Assembly: GCF_025291715.1 (NCBI RefSeq)
Contig: NZ_JAMBIZ010000001.1
Coordinates: forward strand, 62,001-126,000
Direction: 5' to 3'
From: Metasolibacillus sp.
GTDB taxonomy: Bacteria; Bacillota; Bacilli; Bacillales_A; Planococcaceae
Length of the DNA stretch: 64,000 bases
Made by a program: the position numbers and the translations under genes. The notes under the pieces are model-generated. The model saw only the letters and a program-made list of their open reading frames with translations. It made no database searches and had not been told where the DNA came from. Of this stretch, positions 24,566-34,405 are shown in pieces (position 1 is the first letter of the stretch; each line of letters begins with the position of its first letter).

Positions 24566-25651
24566 ATGGCAGAATTAAAACGCACACCACTTTTTGATGC
24601 ATATGCACAATACGGTGGGAAAACAATCGACTTTGGTGGATGGGAGTTGCCTGTACAATTTTCATCGATTAAAGATGAGCATGATGCAGTGCGCAATCGA
24701 GCTGGTTTATTTGATGTCTCACATATGGGTGAGATTTTTGTGGAGGGTGCAGATGCGCTAGCTTATTTGCAAAAAATCTTATCGAATGATGTTTCAAAAA
24801 TCGCAGTAGGCGGTGCACAGTACAGCGCAATGTGCTATGAAAATGGTGGCGTGGTAGATGACTTATTAACATATCGTTTAGCTGAAAATACTTACTTATT
24901 GTGCGTGAATGCAGCGAATATCGAAAAGGATTTCGAATGGATGCAACAAAATGCAGCAGGTGATGTAACAATCACAAATCGCTCAGATGAATTTGCACAA
25001 ATTGCTTTGCAAGGCCCGTTAGCAGAAGAAGTGCTACAAGCTTTAACAGCGACAGACTTAAAAGAAATTAAATATTTCAAATTCCAAGATAATGTCGAAG
25101 TTGCTGGATATAAAGTGTTAGTATCACGCAGTGGCTACACTGGGGAAGATGGCTTTGAGCTTTACGGCACTCCAAAGGCAATCGTAGCGCTATGGCATAA
25201 AATTTTAGAATCAGAGCACGTTGTTCCAACAGGTCTTGGCGCACGTGATACGCTTCGCTTTGAAGCTTGCTTACCGCTTTACGGTCAGGAGCTCTCAAAA
25301 GACATTTCGCCATTAGAGGCAGGTATTGGCTTTGCAGTGAAGCTACAAAAAGAGCCGAAATTCATCGGTCAAGAAGCATTAATTGCACAAAAAGAAGCAG
25401 GCTTAGCACGTAAATCTGTTGGGGTAGAGATGATTGGCAAGGGTATTCCTCGTCATGGCTATAAAGTGTTTAAAGATGGTGTGGAAATCGGTGAGGTGAC
25501 AACAGGAACACAGTCGCCATTAACGAAGCGTAACATCGGTTTAGCTTTATTAAAAACAGAATTTACTGAACTTGGAACAGAGGTTGAAATCGAAATTCGT
25601 GGTAAATTAGTGCCTGCTGTGACGGTAGCGACACCTTTTTATAAGCGATAA
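24566..25651 (+). CDS. gcvT: Aminomethyltransferase, glycine cleavage T protein
   Basis: A 361-residue tetrahydrofolate-dependent enzyme releasing ammonia and methylene-THF from the lipoyl-bound glycine remnant. Motifs include DVSHMGEI, the catalytic Asp in [17 protein letters not shown], and [12 protein letters not shown] 24566 follows GAGGAGGAAG; the longer frame starts inside the riboswitch and is rejected. Its TAA touches the dispersed palindromic repeat at 25650. Confidence 0.96.
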   Translation: MAELKRTPLFDAYAQYGGKTIDFGGWELPVQFSSIKDEHDAVRNRAGLFDVSHMGEIFVEGADALAYLQKILSNDVSKIAVGGAQYSAMCYENGGVVDDLLTYRLAENTYLLCVNAANIEKDFEWMQQNAAGDVTITNRSDEFAQIALQGPLAEEVLQALTATDLKEIKYFKFQDNVEVAGYKVLVSRSGYTGEDGFELYGTPKAIVALWHKILESEHVVPTGLGARDTLRFEACLPLYGQELSKDISPLEAGIGFAVKLQKEPKFIGQEALIAQKEAGLARKSVGVEMIGKGIPRHGYKVFKDGVEIGEVTTGTQSPLTKRNIGLALLKTEFTELGTEVEIEIRGKLVPAVTVATPFYKR

Positions 25652-25687
25652 GTGCCAGGCACACACACAATTCTCACACAATTCAGG
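25650..25687 (+). repeat. Dispersed palindromic repeat, copy 2
   Basis: AAGTGCCAGGCACACACACA then ATTCTCACACAATTCAGG. It begins at the gcvT stop codon and has the same GTGCC-A-GGCAC head as copies 1 and 3; the AATTC(A/G)GG extension is shared with copy 3. Confidence 0.85.
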
Positions 25688-25723
25688 TAAGAGATTAAAA
25701 TAATAGTTGAAAAGAGGGTTCCC

Positions 25724-27070
25724 ATGAAACATCGTTATTTACCAATGACGGAACAGGACAAACAAGAAATGTTAGCTAAAATTGGCGTTGATTCAGTTGA
25801 TGCGCTATTCGCAGACATTCCAGAAGAAGTGCGCTTCCAAGGGCTTTATAACATTAAAGAAGCAAAATCTGAAGCAGCTTTAATGAAGGAGCTTGCAGCA
25901 CTTGCAGCAAAAAATAAAGATACAGCAGCAAACGTCTCATTTTTAGGCGCAGGTGTTTACAATCACTATAAGCCAGTTATCGTGGACCATGTAATTTCTC
26001 GTTCTGAGTTTTATACAGCATACACACCATACCAACCAGAAATTTCACAAGGTGAATTACAAGCAATTTTCGAATTCCAAACAATGATTGCAGAATTAAC
26101 TGGCATGGATTTAGCAAATTCATCAATGTATGATGGCGGTACATCTCTTGCAGAAGCAGGAATGCTTGCAGCAGGTCATACACGTCGCAAAAAAATCCTT
26201 GTATCAGGTGCAGTACATCCAGAATACAAGGATGTTGTGACAACATACGCATATGGTCAATCAATCGAAATCGTTACAGTGCCAACAAAAGATGGTGTAA
26301 CAGATATCGAAGCATTAAAGGGCTTAGTTGATGATCAAACAGCTGCTGTTATGGTGCAATATCCTAACTTCTTCGGTCAAATTGAAGACATTCAAGCGAT
26401 TGGTGATATTACACATGATGCAAAAGGCTTACTTGTTGTATCAGCGAACCCATTAGCGCTTGGCGTACTAACACCTCCTGGCAAGCTTGGTGCAGATATC
26501 GCGGTAGGCGATGCCCAAGTATTCGGTATTTCTGAGGGCTTCGGTGGACCACACTGTGGTTATTTTGCAGTAACATCAAAATTAATGCGCAAAGTACCAG
26601 GTCGTCTAGTTGGTGAGACGGTTGATGAAGAAGGTCGTCGTGGCTATGTACTAACATTACAAGCGCGTGAGCAGCATATCCGTCGTGATAAAGCGACATC
26701 AAATATTTGTTCGAACCAAGCATTGCTTGCACTTGCTGCTTCTGTAGCAATGACAGCACTTGGTAAACAAGGTATTCAAGAAATGGCGAAGCAAAATATC
26801 GTGAAAACACGCTATGCAAAAAATGCGTTTGAGGCAGCAGGCTTTGAGGTTGCTTACCAAGGTGCACACTTCAATGAAATCGTTGTGAAAACGAAAAAAT
26901 CGGTGACGGAAATTAATAAAGGCTTAATTGAAAAAGGCATTATCGGTGGCTTTGATTTAGGTCGCGTATATCCAGAGCTTGAAAATCATGCGTTAATCGC
27001 TGTAACAGAGCTACGCACGAAAGAAGAAATTGACGCATTCGTTGCAGAGATGGGGGCTTACAATGCATAA
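25724..27070 (+). CDS. gcvPA: Glycine dehydrogenase (decarboxylating) subunit 1
   Basis: A 448-residue half of the heteromeric P protein, which decarboxylates glycine using PLP held by the partner subunit. Family features include [20 protein letters not shown] and [12 protein letters not shown]. It pairs with GcvPB; the downstream gene begins eight bases before this stop. In Bacillus the same gcvT-PA-PB order occurs under the glycine riboswitch. Confidence 0.96.
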   Translation: MKHRYLPMTEQDKQEMLAKIGVDSVDALFADIPEEVRFQGLYNIKEAKSEAALMKELAALAAKNKDTAANVSFLGAGVYNHYKPVIVDHVISRSEFYTAYTPYQPEISQGELQAIFEFQTMIAELTGMDLANSSMYDGGTSLAEAGMLAAGHTRRKKILVSGAVHPEYKDVVTTYAYGQSIEIVTVPTKDGVTDIEALKGLVDDQTAAVMVQYPNFFGQIEDIQAIGDITHDAKGLLVVSANPLALGVLTPPGKLGADIAVGDAQVFGISEGFGGPHCGYFAVTSKLMRKVPGRLVGETVDEEGRRGYVLTLQAREQHIRRDKATSNICSNQALLALAASVAMTALGKQGIQEMAKQNIVKTRYAKNAFEAAGFEVAYQGAHFNEIVVKTKKSVTEINKGLIEKGIIGGFDLGRVYPELENHALIAVTELRTKEEIDAFVAEMGAYNA

Positions 27071-28523
27071 CGAAAACCAATCACTCATTTTTGAAATTAC
27101 AAAACCAGGTCGTGTTGGCTACAACTTAGAGCCACTTGATGTACCAGAATACGATTTAGCGGATTTATTACCTGCAGGCTATGTGCGTGAAGAGGCAGCA
27201 GAGCTACCAGAAGTATCTGAATTAGATATTATGCGCCATTACACAGCGCTTTCTCGCCGCAATCACGGTGTAGATTCAGGCTTCTACCCACTTGGCTCAT
27301 GTACGATGAAGTACAATCCAAAAATCAACGAAGCAGTAGCGCGTTTCAGCGGCTTTGCAAATGTTCACCCATTACAAGATGAGTCAACAGTGCAAGGCGC
27401 AATGGAGCTATTATACGATTTACAAACTTCATTAGAAGAAATTACAGGTATGGATGAAGTAACATTACAGCCAGCAGCAGGCGCACATGGCGAATGGACA
27501 GCATTAATGATGATTCGTGCATTCCATGAGGCAAATGGGGAAGGGCATCGTAATAAAGTGATTGTACCAGACTCAGCGCACGGTACAAATCCAGCATCTG
27601 CAACGGTTGCAGGCTTTGAAACAATTACAATTAAATCAGGTGAAGACGGCTTAGTTGACTTAGACGATTTACGTCGTGTTGTAGGTTCTGATACAGCAGC
27701 ATTAATGTTAACGAACCCAAATACGCTTGGTTTATTTGAAGAAAACATCATCGAAATGGCGAAAATCATCCATGAAGTAGGCGGCAAAGTTTACTATGAT
27801 GGTGCAAACTTGAACGCGGTTATGTCAAAAGCACGTCCTGGCGATATGGGCTTTGACTGCGTACACTTAAACTTACACAAAACATTCACAGGTCCACACG
27901 GTGGCGGTGGTCCAGGCTCAGGTCCAGTTGGTGTAAAAGCGGATTTAATTCCATTCTTACCAAAGCCAGTCCTTGTGAAAAAAGAAGATGGTACATTCCA
28001 CTTTGATTACAACCGTCCACAATCTATCGGTCGCGTGAAGCCATACTATGGTAACTTTGGTATTAACGTACGTGCTTACACATATATTCGCACAATGGGT
28101 CCAGATGGCTTAAAGGCTGTAACAGAATATGCAGTATTGAACGCAAACTATATGATGCGTCGTTTAGAAGAGCATTTCGATTTACCGTACGACCGTCATT
28201 GCAAGCACGAATTCGTATTATCTGGTCGCCGCCAAAAGAAATTAGGCGTGCGTACATTAGATATCGCAAAACGTCTGCTTGACTTTGGCTATCACCCACC
28301 AACAGTTTACTTCCCATTAAACGTTGAGGAAGGGATTATGATTGAGCCAACGGAAACAGAATCGAAGGAAACATTGGATGCATTCTGTGACGCAATGATT
28401 CAAATTGCGAAGGAAGCGGAAGAAAATCCTTCAATCGTTCAAGAAGCGCCACATACGACTGTTATTTCACGCTTAGATGAAGCGCGTGCAGCTCGTACAC
28501 CAGTACTTCGCTATACAAAATAA
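27063..28523 (+). CDS. gcvPB: Glycine dehydrogenase (decarboxylating) subunit 2
   Basis: A 486-residue PLP subunit of the P protein. The PLP lysine is Lys273 in [19 protein letters not shown] 27063 overlaps the end of gcvPA by eight bases; the longer frame to 27030 is entirely inside gcvPA. Length fits the B. subtilis protein. A terminator and then a 21-bp repeat array follow. No gcvH or lpd is in the window. Confidence 0.96.
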   Translation: MHNENQSLIFEITKPGRVGYNLEPLDVPEYDLADLLPAGYVREEAAELPEVSELDIMRHYTALSRRNHGVDSGFYPLGSCTMKYNPKINEAVARFSGFANVHPLQDESTVQGAMELLYDLQTSLEEITGMDEVTLQPAAGAHGEWTALMMIRAFHEANGEGHRNKVIVPDSAHGTNPASATVAGFETITIKSGEDGLVDLDDLRRVVGSDTAALMLTNPNTLGLFEENIIEMAKIIHEVGGKVYYDGANLNAVMSKARPGDMGFDCVHLNLHKTFTGPHGGGGPGSGPVGVKADLIPFLPKPVLVKKEDGTFHFDYNRPQSIGRVKPYYGNFGINVRAYTYIRTMGPDGLKAVTEYAVLNANYMMRRLEEHFDLPYDRHCKHEFVLSGRRQKKLGVRTLDIAKRLLDFGYHPPTVYFPLNVEEGIMIEPTETESKETLDAFCDAMIQIAKEAEENPSIVQEAPHTTVISRLDEARAARTPVLRYTK

Positions 28524-28532
28524 TAATCAAAG

Positions 28533-28565
28533 GCTGCTCGAATTTTTTCGGGCAGCTATTTTTGT
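28533..28565 (+). terminator. Terminator of the gcv operon
   Basis: GCTGC-t-CGAA pairs with TTCG-g-GCAGC around TTTT, followed by TATTTTTG. Confidence 0.85.
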
Positions 28566-28572
28566 GGGAAAA

Positions 28573-28677
28573 CGCAGATAAATATGTGAGAAGCGCAGAT
28601 ATTAGCTTAAAATTCGCAGATATCTCTATGAATTTCGCAGATAATAAAGCAAAAAGCGCAGATAACTTCTGAAAATA
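28573..28677. repeat. Intergenic array 2 of degenerate 21-bp repeats
   Basis: CGCAGATA occurs at 28573, 28594, 28615, 28636 and 28657, exactly 21 bp apart, with diverged A-rich sequence between. The array fills the gap between the gcvPB terminator and the bidirectional terminator of yqhL. Confidence 0.9.
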
Positions 28678-28680
28678 TAA

Positions 28681-28717
28681 ATAGCCATCTGGAAAATTGC
28701 TTTCCAGATGGCTATGT
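28681..28717. terminator. Terminator of yqhL
   Basis: ATAGCCATCTGGAAA and TTTCCAGATGGCTAT form a perfect 15-bp stem with a five-base loop; T-rich on both sides. Confidence 0.9.
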
Positions 28718-28718
28718 T

Positions 28719-29102
28719 TTATGCTTTTGATTTGATTTTACCTGTCCATGTGCGGAAGCCGCCTTGGAGCTGATAGATTTGGTTGTAGCCACGCTTTTTC
28801 AGCGTAAGTGCTGCACGAGCGCTGCGACCTGTGTTTTGGCAGTATAAATATACTGGTAAGTCTGGACGAATTTCTTTGTAGCGTGCGTTCAACTGTGTCG
28901 ATGGAATGTTGCGTGCGCCTAAAATATGTCCAGCGTCAAATTCCTTTGTTTCGCGTAAGTCGATTAGCTGTGCTTTGCGATAGCCTTGAATAAATTCGTC
29001 TTGTGTTAAATTTGTCACGGCCTTTTTTAAACGCATTGAGCTAATAAAAATGTAGATGCCGACAACAGCAATCACAATAAGAAGTGCAATAAGAAATTTC
29101 AC
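28719..29102 (-). CDS. yqhL: Membrane-anchored rhodanese YqhL
   Basis: A 127-residue protein: one N-terminal membrane span (about residues 4-21), then a single rhodanese domain. The active-site loop YCQNTGRSA carries the sulfur-accepting Cys, and GHILGARNIP is the CH2A-type motif. It may handle persulfide sulfur near the membrane; the partner is unknown. Same position after gcvPB, on the opposite strand, as in Bacillus. Confidence 0.92.
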   Translation of the reverse strand: MKFLIALLIVIAVVGIYIFISSMRLKKAVTNLTQDEFIQGYRKAQLIDLRETKEFDAGHILGARNIPSTQLNARYKEIRPDLPVYLYCQNTGRSARAALTLKKRGYNQIYQLQGGFRTWTGKIKSKA

Positions 29103-29233
29103 TGCTAGTAAACCCCTTTCTATTTCTAAAATCTATTATAAAAGATAATAGATTAAATGTACAGAATACGTTGATGTTACAAGTGTTTTCTAATTATCAG
29201 TAGAGAAAAAACCTCACTGTTCGTTAATTGAAA

Positions 29234-29272
29234 AATGTCACTTGCTTTTATGCAAATGGCATTTTTTTATTT
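29234..29272 (+). terminator. Terminator-like hairpin with no assigned gene
   Basis: TGTCACTTGC and GCAAATGGCA pair with one mismatch and one G-T pair around TTTTAT, followed by TTTTTTT on the + strand. No + gene precedes it; the region 29103-29310 could hold a small RNA, but no promoter is clear. Confidence 0.5.
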
Positions 29273-29310
29273 TAAGGCAATGAAAAATTGTACAGTAAAA
29301 AATTTTTAGC

Positions 29311-29355
29311 TTGCATTTTCTTTCGTAATAGCATATATTTTTCCTTAAGGAAACA
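29311..29355 (+). promoter_or_regulatory. Manganese-responsive promoter with MntR-type operator
   Basis: TTGCAT (29311-29316), a 17-bp spacer and TATATT (29334-29339) form the promoter. Overlapping its start region is TTTCCTTAAGGAAA, a perfect 14-bp palindrome inside TTTTTCCTTAAGGAAACA (29338-29355), close to the Bacillus MntR box TTTGCCTTAAGGAAAC. Repression by Mn-MntR is inferred. Confidence 0.82.
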
Positions 29356-29385
29356 TAGTGGTGTTTTAGAAAGAGAGTGTCCTGT

Positions 29386-29535
29386 GTGAAAAATAAAGGT
29401 TTAACAATTTTGTTATGTATTCTTTGGTTTACCTTGTTATTTACATGGTTTATCACAAAGTCAGTAACAATTGCGCTGTTATTTTTTGTTATATGGATTA
29501 GCTTGCGCTATATGCTTCATAAAAATTTAACTTAA
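29386..29535 (+). CDS. 49-residue membrane microprotein at the head of the mnt operon
   Basis: A GTG-started frame of 49 codons encodes a basic N-terminus (VKNKG) and two hydrophobic spans separated by a TWFITKS turn, ending RYMLHKNLT. It is the first frame after the MntR-type promoter and lies 96 bases before mntA with no strong terminator between, so it is probably co-transcribed with manganese uptake genes. The ribosome site (AAGAGAGTG) is moderate. No family recognised. A non-coding leader is the alternative. Confidence 0.55.
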   Translation: MKNKGLTILLCILWFTLLFTWFITKSVTIALLFFVIWISLRYMLHKNLT

Positions 29536-29631
29536 TTCAGTACTAATCTTTTATTAGGGAGTCCTAACGCTTTGCTGTTTTAAGCTAAACCTTCACGTAA
29601 GTAAAAAAATAGAAAGGGAGTTTAGGTGATA

Positions 29632-30543
29632 ATGAAACGTTTTTTAGCAATTATTGGGCTAACTTTATTGTTAGCAGCATGTGGTAACGAGGGAGAAGAG
29701 GGGGCAAAAGAGAGGAATGTTGTGGCGACAACAGGACAAATTGGCGATGCCATTAAAATTATTGGTGGAGAGCATTTGCAAGTGACGACATTAATGGGCC
29801 CTGGTGTGGACCCCCATCTATACAAAGCAACGCAAAGTGATTTAACAAAGCTGGATCGAGCAGAGGCTATTTTTTATAATGGCTTACATTTAGAAGGGCA
29901 GATGCAAGATATTTTTGACCAAATGGCTGAGGAAAAAACGGTGTTAGCGGTAGGGGAGCAGCTAGATAAAAGTGCCTTATTAGCTGATGAAGAGGATGTA
30001 GCATTGCATGATCCACATATTTGGTTTGATATTGATTTGTGGAAAGAGGTTGTTGCTTCCATTAGTCATACGCTAGCTGAAGAGTACCCAGCATATAAGG
30101 ATGATTTTAAGGCAAATGAAGAGGCTTATTTAGCACAATTAGATGAATTAAAGAAATATGCAACGAATCGCATAGAGGAAATACCAGCATCGCAACGTAT
30201 TTTAGTGACAGCACATGATGCCTTTAACTATTTTGGTGAAAGCTTAAGGTTTGAGGTGCGAGGCTTACAAGGATTGAGCACAGACGCTGAGTACGGAGTA
30301 AAGGATGTGCAAAATATGGTGAATTATTTAGTAGAAAACAATATTAAAGCTATTTTTATAGAATCTAGTGTATCGGATAAGGCGCTGAAGGCAGTTATTG
30401 AGGGAGCAAAGGAAAAAGGTCATGATGTGAGGATTGGTGGCGAATTGTTTTCAGATGCAATGGGCGCTGAGGGAACGGAAGAAGGCACATATTTAGGTAT
30501 GTATAAATATAACATCGACACAATTGTCGATGCATTGAAGTAG
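29632..30543 (+). CDS. mntA: Manganese ABC transporter substrate-binding lipoprotein
   Basis: A 303-residue cluster A-I metal-binding lipoprotein. Signal with lipobox LLAAC (Cys17). Metal-site segments include MGPGVDPHLYKATQSD, HDPHIWFD, TAHDAFNYFG and GLQGLSTDAEYG; they follow B. subtilis MntA closely, which favours manganese over zinc. The operator upstream of the operon supports this. GTG at 29626 is an alternative start. MntB follows without a gap. Confidence 0.93.
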   Translation: MKRFLAIIGLTLLLAACGNEGEEGAKERNVVATTGQIGDAIKIIGGEHLQVTTLMGPGVDPHLYKATQSDLTKLDRAEAIFYNGLHLEGQMQDIFDQMAEEKTVLAVGEQLDKSALLADEEDVALHDPHIWFDIDLWKEVVASISHTLAEEYPAYKDDFKANEEAYLAQLDELKKYATNRIEEIPASQRILVTAHDAFNYFGESLRFEVRGLQGLSTDAEYGVKDVQNMVNYLVENNIKAIFIESSVSDKALKAVIEGAKEKGHDVRIGGELFSDAMGAEGTEEGTYLGMYKYNIDTIVDALK

Positions 30544-30552
30544 GTGGGAAAA

Positions 30553-31281
30553 ATGGAAGCTTTAGTTGTTGAAAATTTATCGGTTGCGTATGATAAAAAA
30601 ACGGTGCTTGAAAATGCGAATGTATCGGTACCGATTGGGCATTTGACGGCGATTATTGGACCGAATGGTGCAGGTAAATCGACTTTTTTAAAGGCGATAT
30701 TGAACCAATTACCAAACAAAATTGGCAAGGTTGAGATTTTAGGAAAGGCTTTTTCACCAAAAAGCTTAGTTGTTGGCTATGTGCCACAGCGCAATGCTGT
30801 TGATTGGGATTTTCCAACAACAGCCCTTGATGTAGTACTAATGGGGCGATATGGGCATCGAGGCTTGTTCAAGCGCCCAACAAAGCAAGATAGAGCCATT
30901 GCAATGCAGGCTTTAGCAAGCGTTGGGATGCAGGATTTTGCAGAGCGCTCAATTGGGCAGCTTTCAGGTGGTCAGCAGCAGCGCGTGTTTTTAGCTCGAG
31001 CGTTAGCGCAAAATGCGGAAGTTTATTTTTTAGATGAACCATTTGCAGGAGTGGATGCTGCTACAGAAAAAACCATTATTGATATTTTGAAAAATTTAAA
31101 GGCACAAGGAAAAAGCATTTTTGTTGTCCATCATGATTTACAAACAGTAACAGAGTATTTTGATTACACTATTTTATTAAATAAAACCATTTTAGCTGCA
31201 GGCAAAACAGATGAAATATTTACAAGAGAGAAGCTACAGCAAACATATGGTGGGAAATTATTAATGATGGAAGCGATGTAA
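30553..31281 (+). CDS. mntB: Manganese ABC transporter ATPase
   Basis: A 242-residue ABC ATPase with Walker A GPNGAGKST (residues 36-44), signature LSGGQQQR, Walker B VYFLDEPF and switch motif VVHHDL. The Q-loop region GYVPQRNAVDWDFP is typical of zinc/manganese importers. ATG 30553 follows TAGGTGGG; the GTG at 30544 is possible. Second subunit gene of mntABCD. Confidence 0.93.
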   Translation: MEALVVENLSVAYDKKTVLENANVSVPIGHLTAIIGPNGAGKSTFLKAILNQLPNKIGKVEILGKAFSPKSLVVGYVPQRNAVDWDFPTTALDVVLMGRYGHRGLFKRPTKQDRAIAMQALASVGMQDFAERSIGQLSGGQQQRVFLARALAQNAEVYFLDEPFAGVDAATEKTIIDILKNLKAQGKSIFVVHHDLQTVTEYFDYTILLNKTILAAGKTDEIFTREKLQQTYGGKLLMMEAM

Positions 31282-31292
31282 GGAGGAGTATC

Positions 31293-32165
31293 ATGGTATC
31301 GGGAAATTTACTTTGGGTGTTAATGGGAACGACCCTTCTAGGCATAGCGGCAGGTATAACAGGAACCTTTTCCTTCTTACAAAAGCAAAGTTTAGTTGGG
31401 GACGCAGCAGCACATGCAACATTACCAGGTATAGCACTAGCCTTTTTATTAACAGGGCAAAAAGAGTTACCTGTTTTAATGATTGGTGCTGCCCTCACCT
31501 CTGCTCTTTCCATTTACTGCATTCAATGGATTGTAACCTATTCGAAGCTCAAGGCAGATGCGGCGATTGGGCTAGTATTAGCTGTATTTTTCGGCATAGG
31601 CATTGTACTATTAACGATTGTTAATCGCAGCCCATTAGGCAATCAAAGTGGCTTAAATGATTTTATTTTTGGGAAAGCAGCAACGATGACAAAATCAGAC
31701 TTAACTTGGCTTTTTATCAGTGCCCTCATTATTATAGCTGTGAGCCTTTTAATGTATAAGGAATGGAAGCTAATTATATTTGATCCAGTCTATGCAAAGG
31801 GCATCGGTTTACCAGTGGAGGCATTAAAAGCCTGCTTGACGGCACTTATTGTCATGACAATCGTAACAGGGATTCAAGCGGTCGGTGTTATTTTAATGTC
31901 AGCACTGTTAATTATTCCAGCGGCAAGTGCTAAGCTTTGGACGAAAAAGCTTAGCACGATGCTATTGTTTAGTGGAATAGCAGGAGGCTTAGCGGGTGTT
32001 GTAGGGACATTTATTAGCTCGCTACGTGTAGGGCTATCAACAGGGCCAATTATTGTTTTATGTGCCGCGAGTATTTTTTTCATTTCTTATTTATTTAGTC
32101 CGAAGTCTGGACAAATCAGTAAATATATAAGAAAAAACAAATTTCAGCAAGGTGAAGTGCAATGA
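31293..32165 (+). CDS. mntC: Manganese ABC transporter permease
   Basis: A 290-residue membrane permease of the ABC-3 family with about eight or nine hydrophobic segments; GDAAAHATLPGIALAFLL is the conserved family motif. AAGGAGGAG precedes the ATG. The end overlaps mntD by four bases. Two different permease genes in one operon, as in B. subtilis mntC/mntD, suggest a heterodimer. Confidence 0.92.
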   Translation: MVSGNLLWVLMGTTLLGIAAGITGTFSFLQKQSLVGDAAAHATLPGIALAFLLTGQKELPVLMIGAALTSALSIYCIQWIVTYSKLKADAAIGLVLAVFFGIGIVLLTIVNRSPLGNQSGLNDFIFGKAATMTKSDLTWLFISALIIIAVSLLMYKEWKLIIFDPVYAKGIGLPVEALKACLTALIVMTIVTGIQAVGVILMSALLIIPAASAKLWTKKLSTMLLFSGIAGGLAGVVGTFISSLRVGLSTGPIIVLCAASIFFISYLFSPKSGQISKYIRKNKFQQGEVQ

Positions 32166-33031
32166 TTGAATTTTGGGTTATTTTAACAGGAGTCTTAGTC
32201 GGAATTACATGTGGGATTGCAGGGGTCTTTTTAATTCTTCGTAAAATGTCAATGATTGCAGATGCCATTAGTCATACAGTGCTATTTGGTATAGTTATGG
32301 CCTTTATTATTACACAATCATTAAATGGGCTATGGATGTTAGTTGGTGCAGCCATAGCAGGAATTTTGACCGCTTATTTAGTCCAGCTATTGCAATCCTC
32401 AGGCATTCAAGAAGATGCGGCGATTGGTGTGACATTTACCTCTTTATTTGCACTAGGCGTTTTACTTATTACGTTATTTGCAAGCAATGTTCATTTAGAT
32501 GTAGAGCATGTATTGATGGGGGAAATTTCCTTTGTACCATGGGATAAATGGACGTTTTTATCGATGACAATGCCAAAGGCGGTTTGGATGCTGTTGCTCG
32601 TGTTAGTGATTAACGTAACATTTCTTCTACTATTTTATAAGGAAATGAAGCTCTCAACATTCGATTACGTTTATGCGACAACAATTGGCTTACCAGTGAT
32701 TTTATTACACTATGTTTTTATGACAACAATTTCGCTAACAACGGTTGCAGCCTTTGATAGTGTTGGGGCCATTTTAGTTGTAGCAATGCTGATTGGACCA
32801 GCCGCAACCGCCTATTTAATTAGCAAATCAATTAAGGAAATGTTTTTATGGAGCATAGGGTTCGGCATGGCCTCTGCTATCATCGGCTACTATGCAGCAA
32901 AATGGTTAGATACATCCATTGCAGGAATGATGGCTGCAGCTGTTGGTGTTATTTTTATTGCAGTATTTATCGTTGATAAATTACAGCAACGGTTCAATAA
33001 AAAGGCGGTTGCTAGCAGAGGTTCATTTTAA
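32162..33031 (+). CDS. mntD: Manganese ABC transporter permease
   Basis: A 289-residue ABC-3 permease with motif [17 protein letters not shown] and eight or nine hydrophobic segments. It overlaps mntC by ATGA. Its partner MntC is about equally long but distinct in sequence. The operon ends at the terminator at 33038. Confidence 0.92.
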   Translation: MIEFWVILTGVLVGITCGIAGVFLILRKMSMIADAISHTVLFGIVMAFIITQSLNGLWMLVGAAIAGILTAYLVQLLQSSGIQEDAAIGVTFTSLFALGVLLITLFASNVHLDVEHVLMGEISFVPWDKWTFLSMTMPKAVWMLLLVLVINVTFLLLFYKEMKLSTFDYVYATTIGLPVILLHYVFMTTISLTTVAAFDSVGAILVVAMLIGPAATAYLISKSIKEMFLWSIGFGMASAIIGYYAAKWLDTSIAGMMAAAVGVIFIAVFIVDKLQQRFNKKAVASRGSF

Positions 33032-33037
33032 AAATGT

Positions 33038-33070
33038 GGCATGGGTTTTATATTGCACCCATGCCTTTTT
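33038..33070 (+). terminator. Terminator of the mnt operon
   Basis: GGCATGGG (33038-33045) and CCCATGCC (33058-33065) form a perfect stem, followed by TTTTT. Confidence 0.92.
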
Positions 33071-33153
33071 ATATTTTTAAACAAAATCTTTCCTATCAAC
33101 CTGCTATCTATGGTAATTTAGAAGAGGAAAGTTTCGTCAAGGAGATGACAGCA

Positions 33154-33984
33154 GTGGAAAAGTGGTATTTTATTAATTCAGGACCTTGTTCAGCATCGTT
33201 TAATATGGCATTGGATGAGGCATTACTTGATTGGCATAGCGACGGGAGTATTCCACCAGTGATTCGCTTTTACGAATGGAATCCAGCTACATTGTCAATT
33301 GGTTATTTTCAGCAGGCAGCGCGCGATATTGATTTAGAGGCAGTGAAGCAACAGGGGTTGGGCTTTGTTCGTCGACCTACAGGTGGACGTGCAGTATTGC
33401 ATGACCAAGAGCTGACATATTCAATTATAGTGACAGAAGAGTACCCGAATATGCCGAAAACGGTAACAGAAGCTTATCGTGTATTGAGTGAGGGTATTTT
33501 GTTAGGCTTCCAAAACTTAGGATTGGACGCATACTTTAGCGTACCAGATACAGAGGAAAAGCAGGCAGATTTAAAAAAACCAAAAAGTGCTGTATGCTTT
33601 GATGCACCAAGCTGGTATGAGTTAGTGGTAGAGGGGAAAAAGGTAGCAGGTAGTGCGCAAACGCGTCAAAAGGGCGTGATTTTGCAGCATGGTGCGATTT
33701 TGCTAGATTTAGATGCAGAAAAGCTATTGTCTGTCTTTAGATTCTCATCTGAGGAAGCGAAGCAAAAAATGCGTGATAAACTGCCTGAAAAAGCGGTAGC
33801 GATGAACCAATTTGTAGAGACACCATTTACCATACCACAATGTGTGGAGGCATTTAAAACGGGCTTTGAAAAGGCGTTACATATTGAGCTTGTGCCATAC
33901 ACATTAACAGAGCAGCAGCTAGTCTATGTTAAAGAGCTAGAAGCGAAAAAATATGCAAATGATGAATGGAATTTAAGGAAATAA
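33154..33984 (+). CDS. lipM: Octanoyl transferase LipM
   Basis: A 276-residue enzyme that moves octanoate from acyl carrier protein to GcvH in lipoate synthesis. [14 protein letters not shown] is the binding loop; the acyl-accepting Cys148 is in [10 protein letters not shown]; the lysine region is [14 protein letters not shown] at 33154 is chosen because AAGGAG ends nine bases before it; the ATG at 33145 touches that ribosome site. The gene serves the glycine cleavage system encoded 5 kb upstream. Confidence 0.94.
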   Translation: MEKWYFINSGPCSASFNMALDEALLDWHSDGSIPPVIRFYEWNPATLSIGYFQQAARDIDLEAVKQQGLGFVRRPTGGRAVLHDQELTYSIIVTEEYPNMPKTVTEAYRVLSEGILLGFQNLGLDAYFSVPDTEEKQADLKKPKSAVCFDAPSWYELVVEGKKVAGSAQTRQKGVILQHGAILLDLDAEKLLSVFRFSSEEAKQKMRDKLPEKAVAMNQFVETPFTIPQCVEAFKTGFEKALHIELVPYTLTEQQLVYVKELEAKKYANDEWNLRK

Positions 33985-34355
33985 TGGAGTATTTAGCGAT
34001 TTTTATCATTGTTGTACTATATCAATGGCTTTTCATTCCTATATTAAAGCGAAAAGTGGGCTATGTTCGCGTAGATGGGACGATGTTTTATCAATATAAA
34101 ACTAAATGGCAGCTACCATTTGAAATAGCCGTTATTATAGCTGCCGTGCTATGTATCGTGTTTTTTACGCCAAAGCTTGAGCTTTGGTCTGTTGCCTTTG
34201 TACCGCTTGGCTTTATCGTGATTTTAGTGGTGCGCGGCATTTTAGAGAAGAAATATGATGCTTATTTGCGCCATCATATCATTTCGTTTGTCCAAGCTTT
34301 TGCGATAATGGTAGCGTTTGTTGGCATTTTTATTTATAGCATGTTAATAAAGTAA
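33984..34355 (+). CDS. Small membrane protein (DUF4181-like)
   Basis: A 123-residue protein with four hydrophobic segments and a short loop GYVRVDGTMFYQYKTKW between the first two. It resembles DUF4181 proteins by eye; no function is known. ATG 33984 follows TTTAAGGAAATA and shares a base with the lipM stop; an ATG at 33966 is possible. The terminator at 34355 ends the transcript. Confidence 0.72.
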   Translation: MEYLAIFIIVVLYQWLFIPILKRKVGYVRVDGTMFYQYKTKWQLPFEIAVIIAAVLCIVFFTPKLELWSVAFVPLGFIVILVVRGILEKKYDAYLRHHIISFVQAFAIMVAFVGIFIYSMLIK

Positions 34356-34376
34356 GGGGGCATTTGCCTCCTTTTT
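34355..34376 (+). terminator. Terminator after the DUF4181-like gene
   Basis: GGGGGC and GCCTCC (one G-T pair) around ATTT, followed by TTTTT. Confidence 0.8.
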
Positions 34377-34405
34377 GTATATAAGTATTTAGGGCGGTGT
34401 TGAAA

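Noticed and set aside
26409..26867. Minus-strand open frame inside gcvPA (152 codons)
   Set aside because: Antisense to a conserved enzyme, with Leu/His-rich composition typical of a shadow frame.
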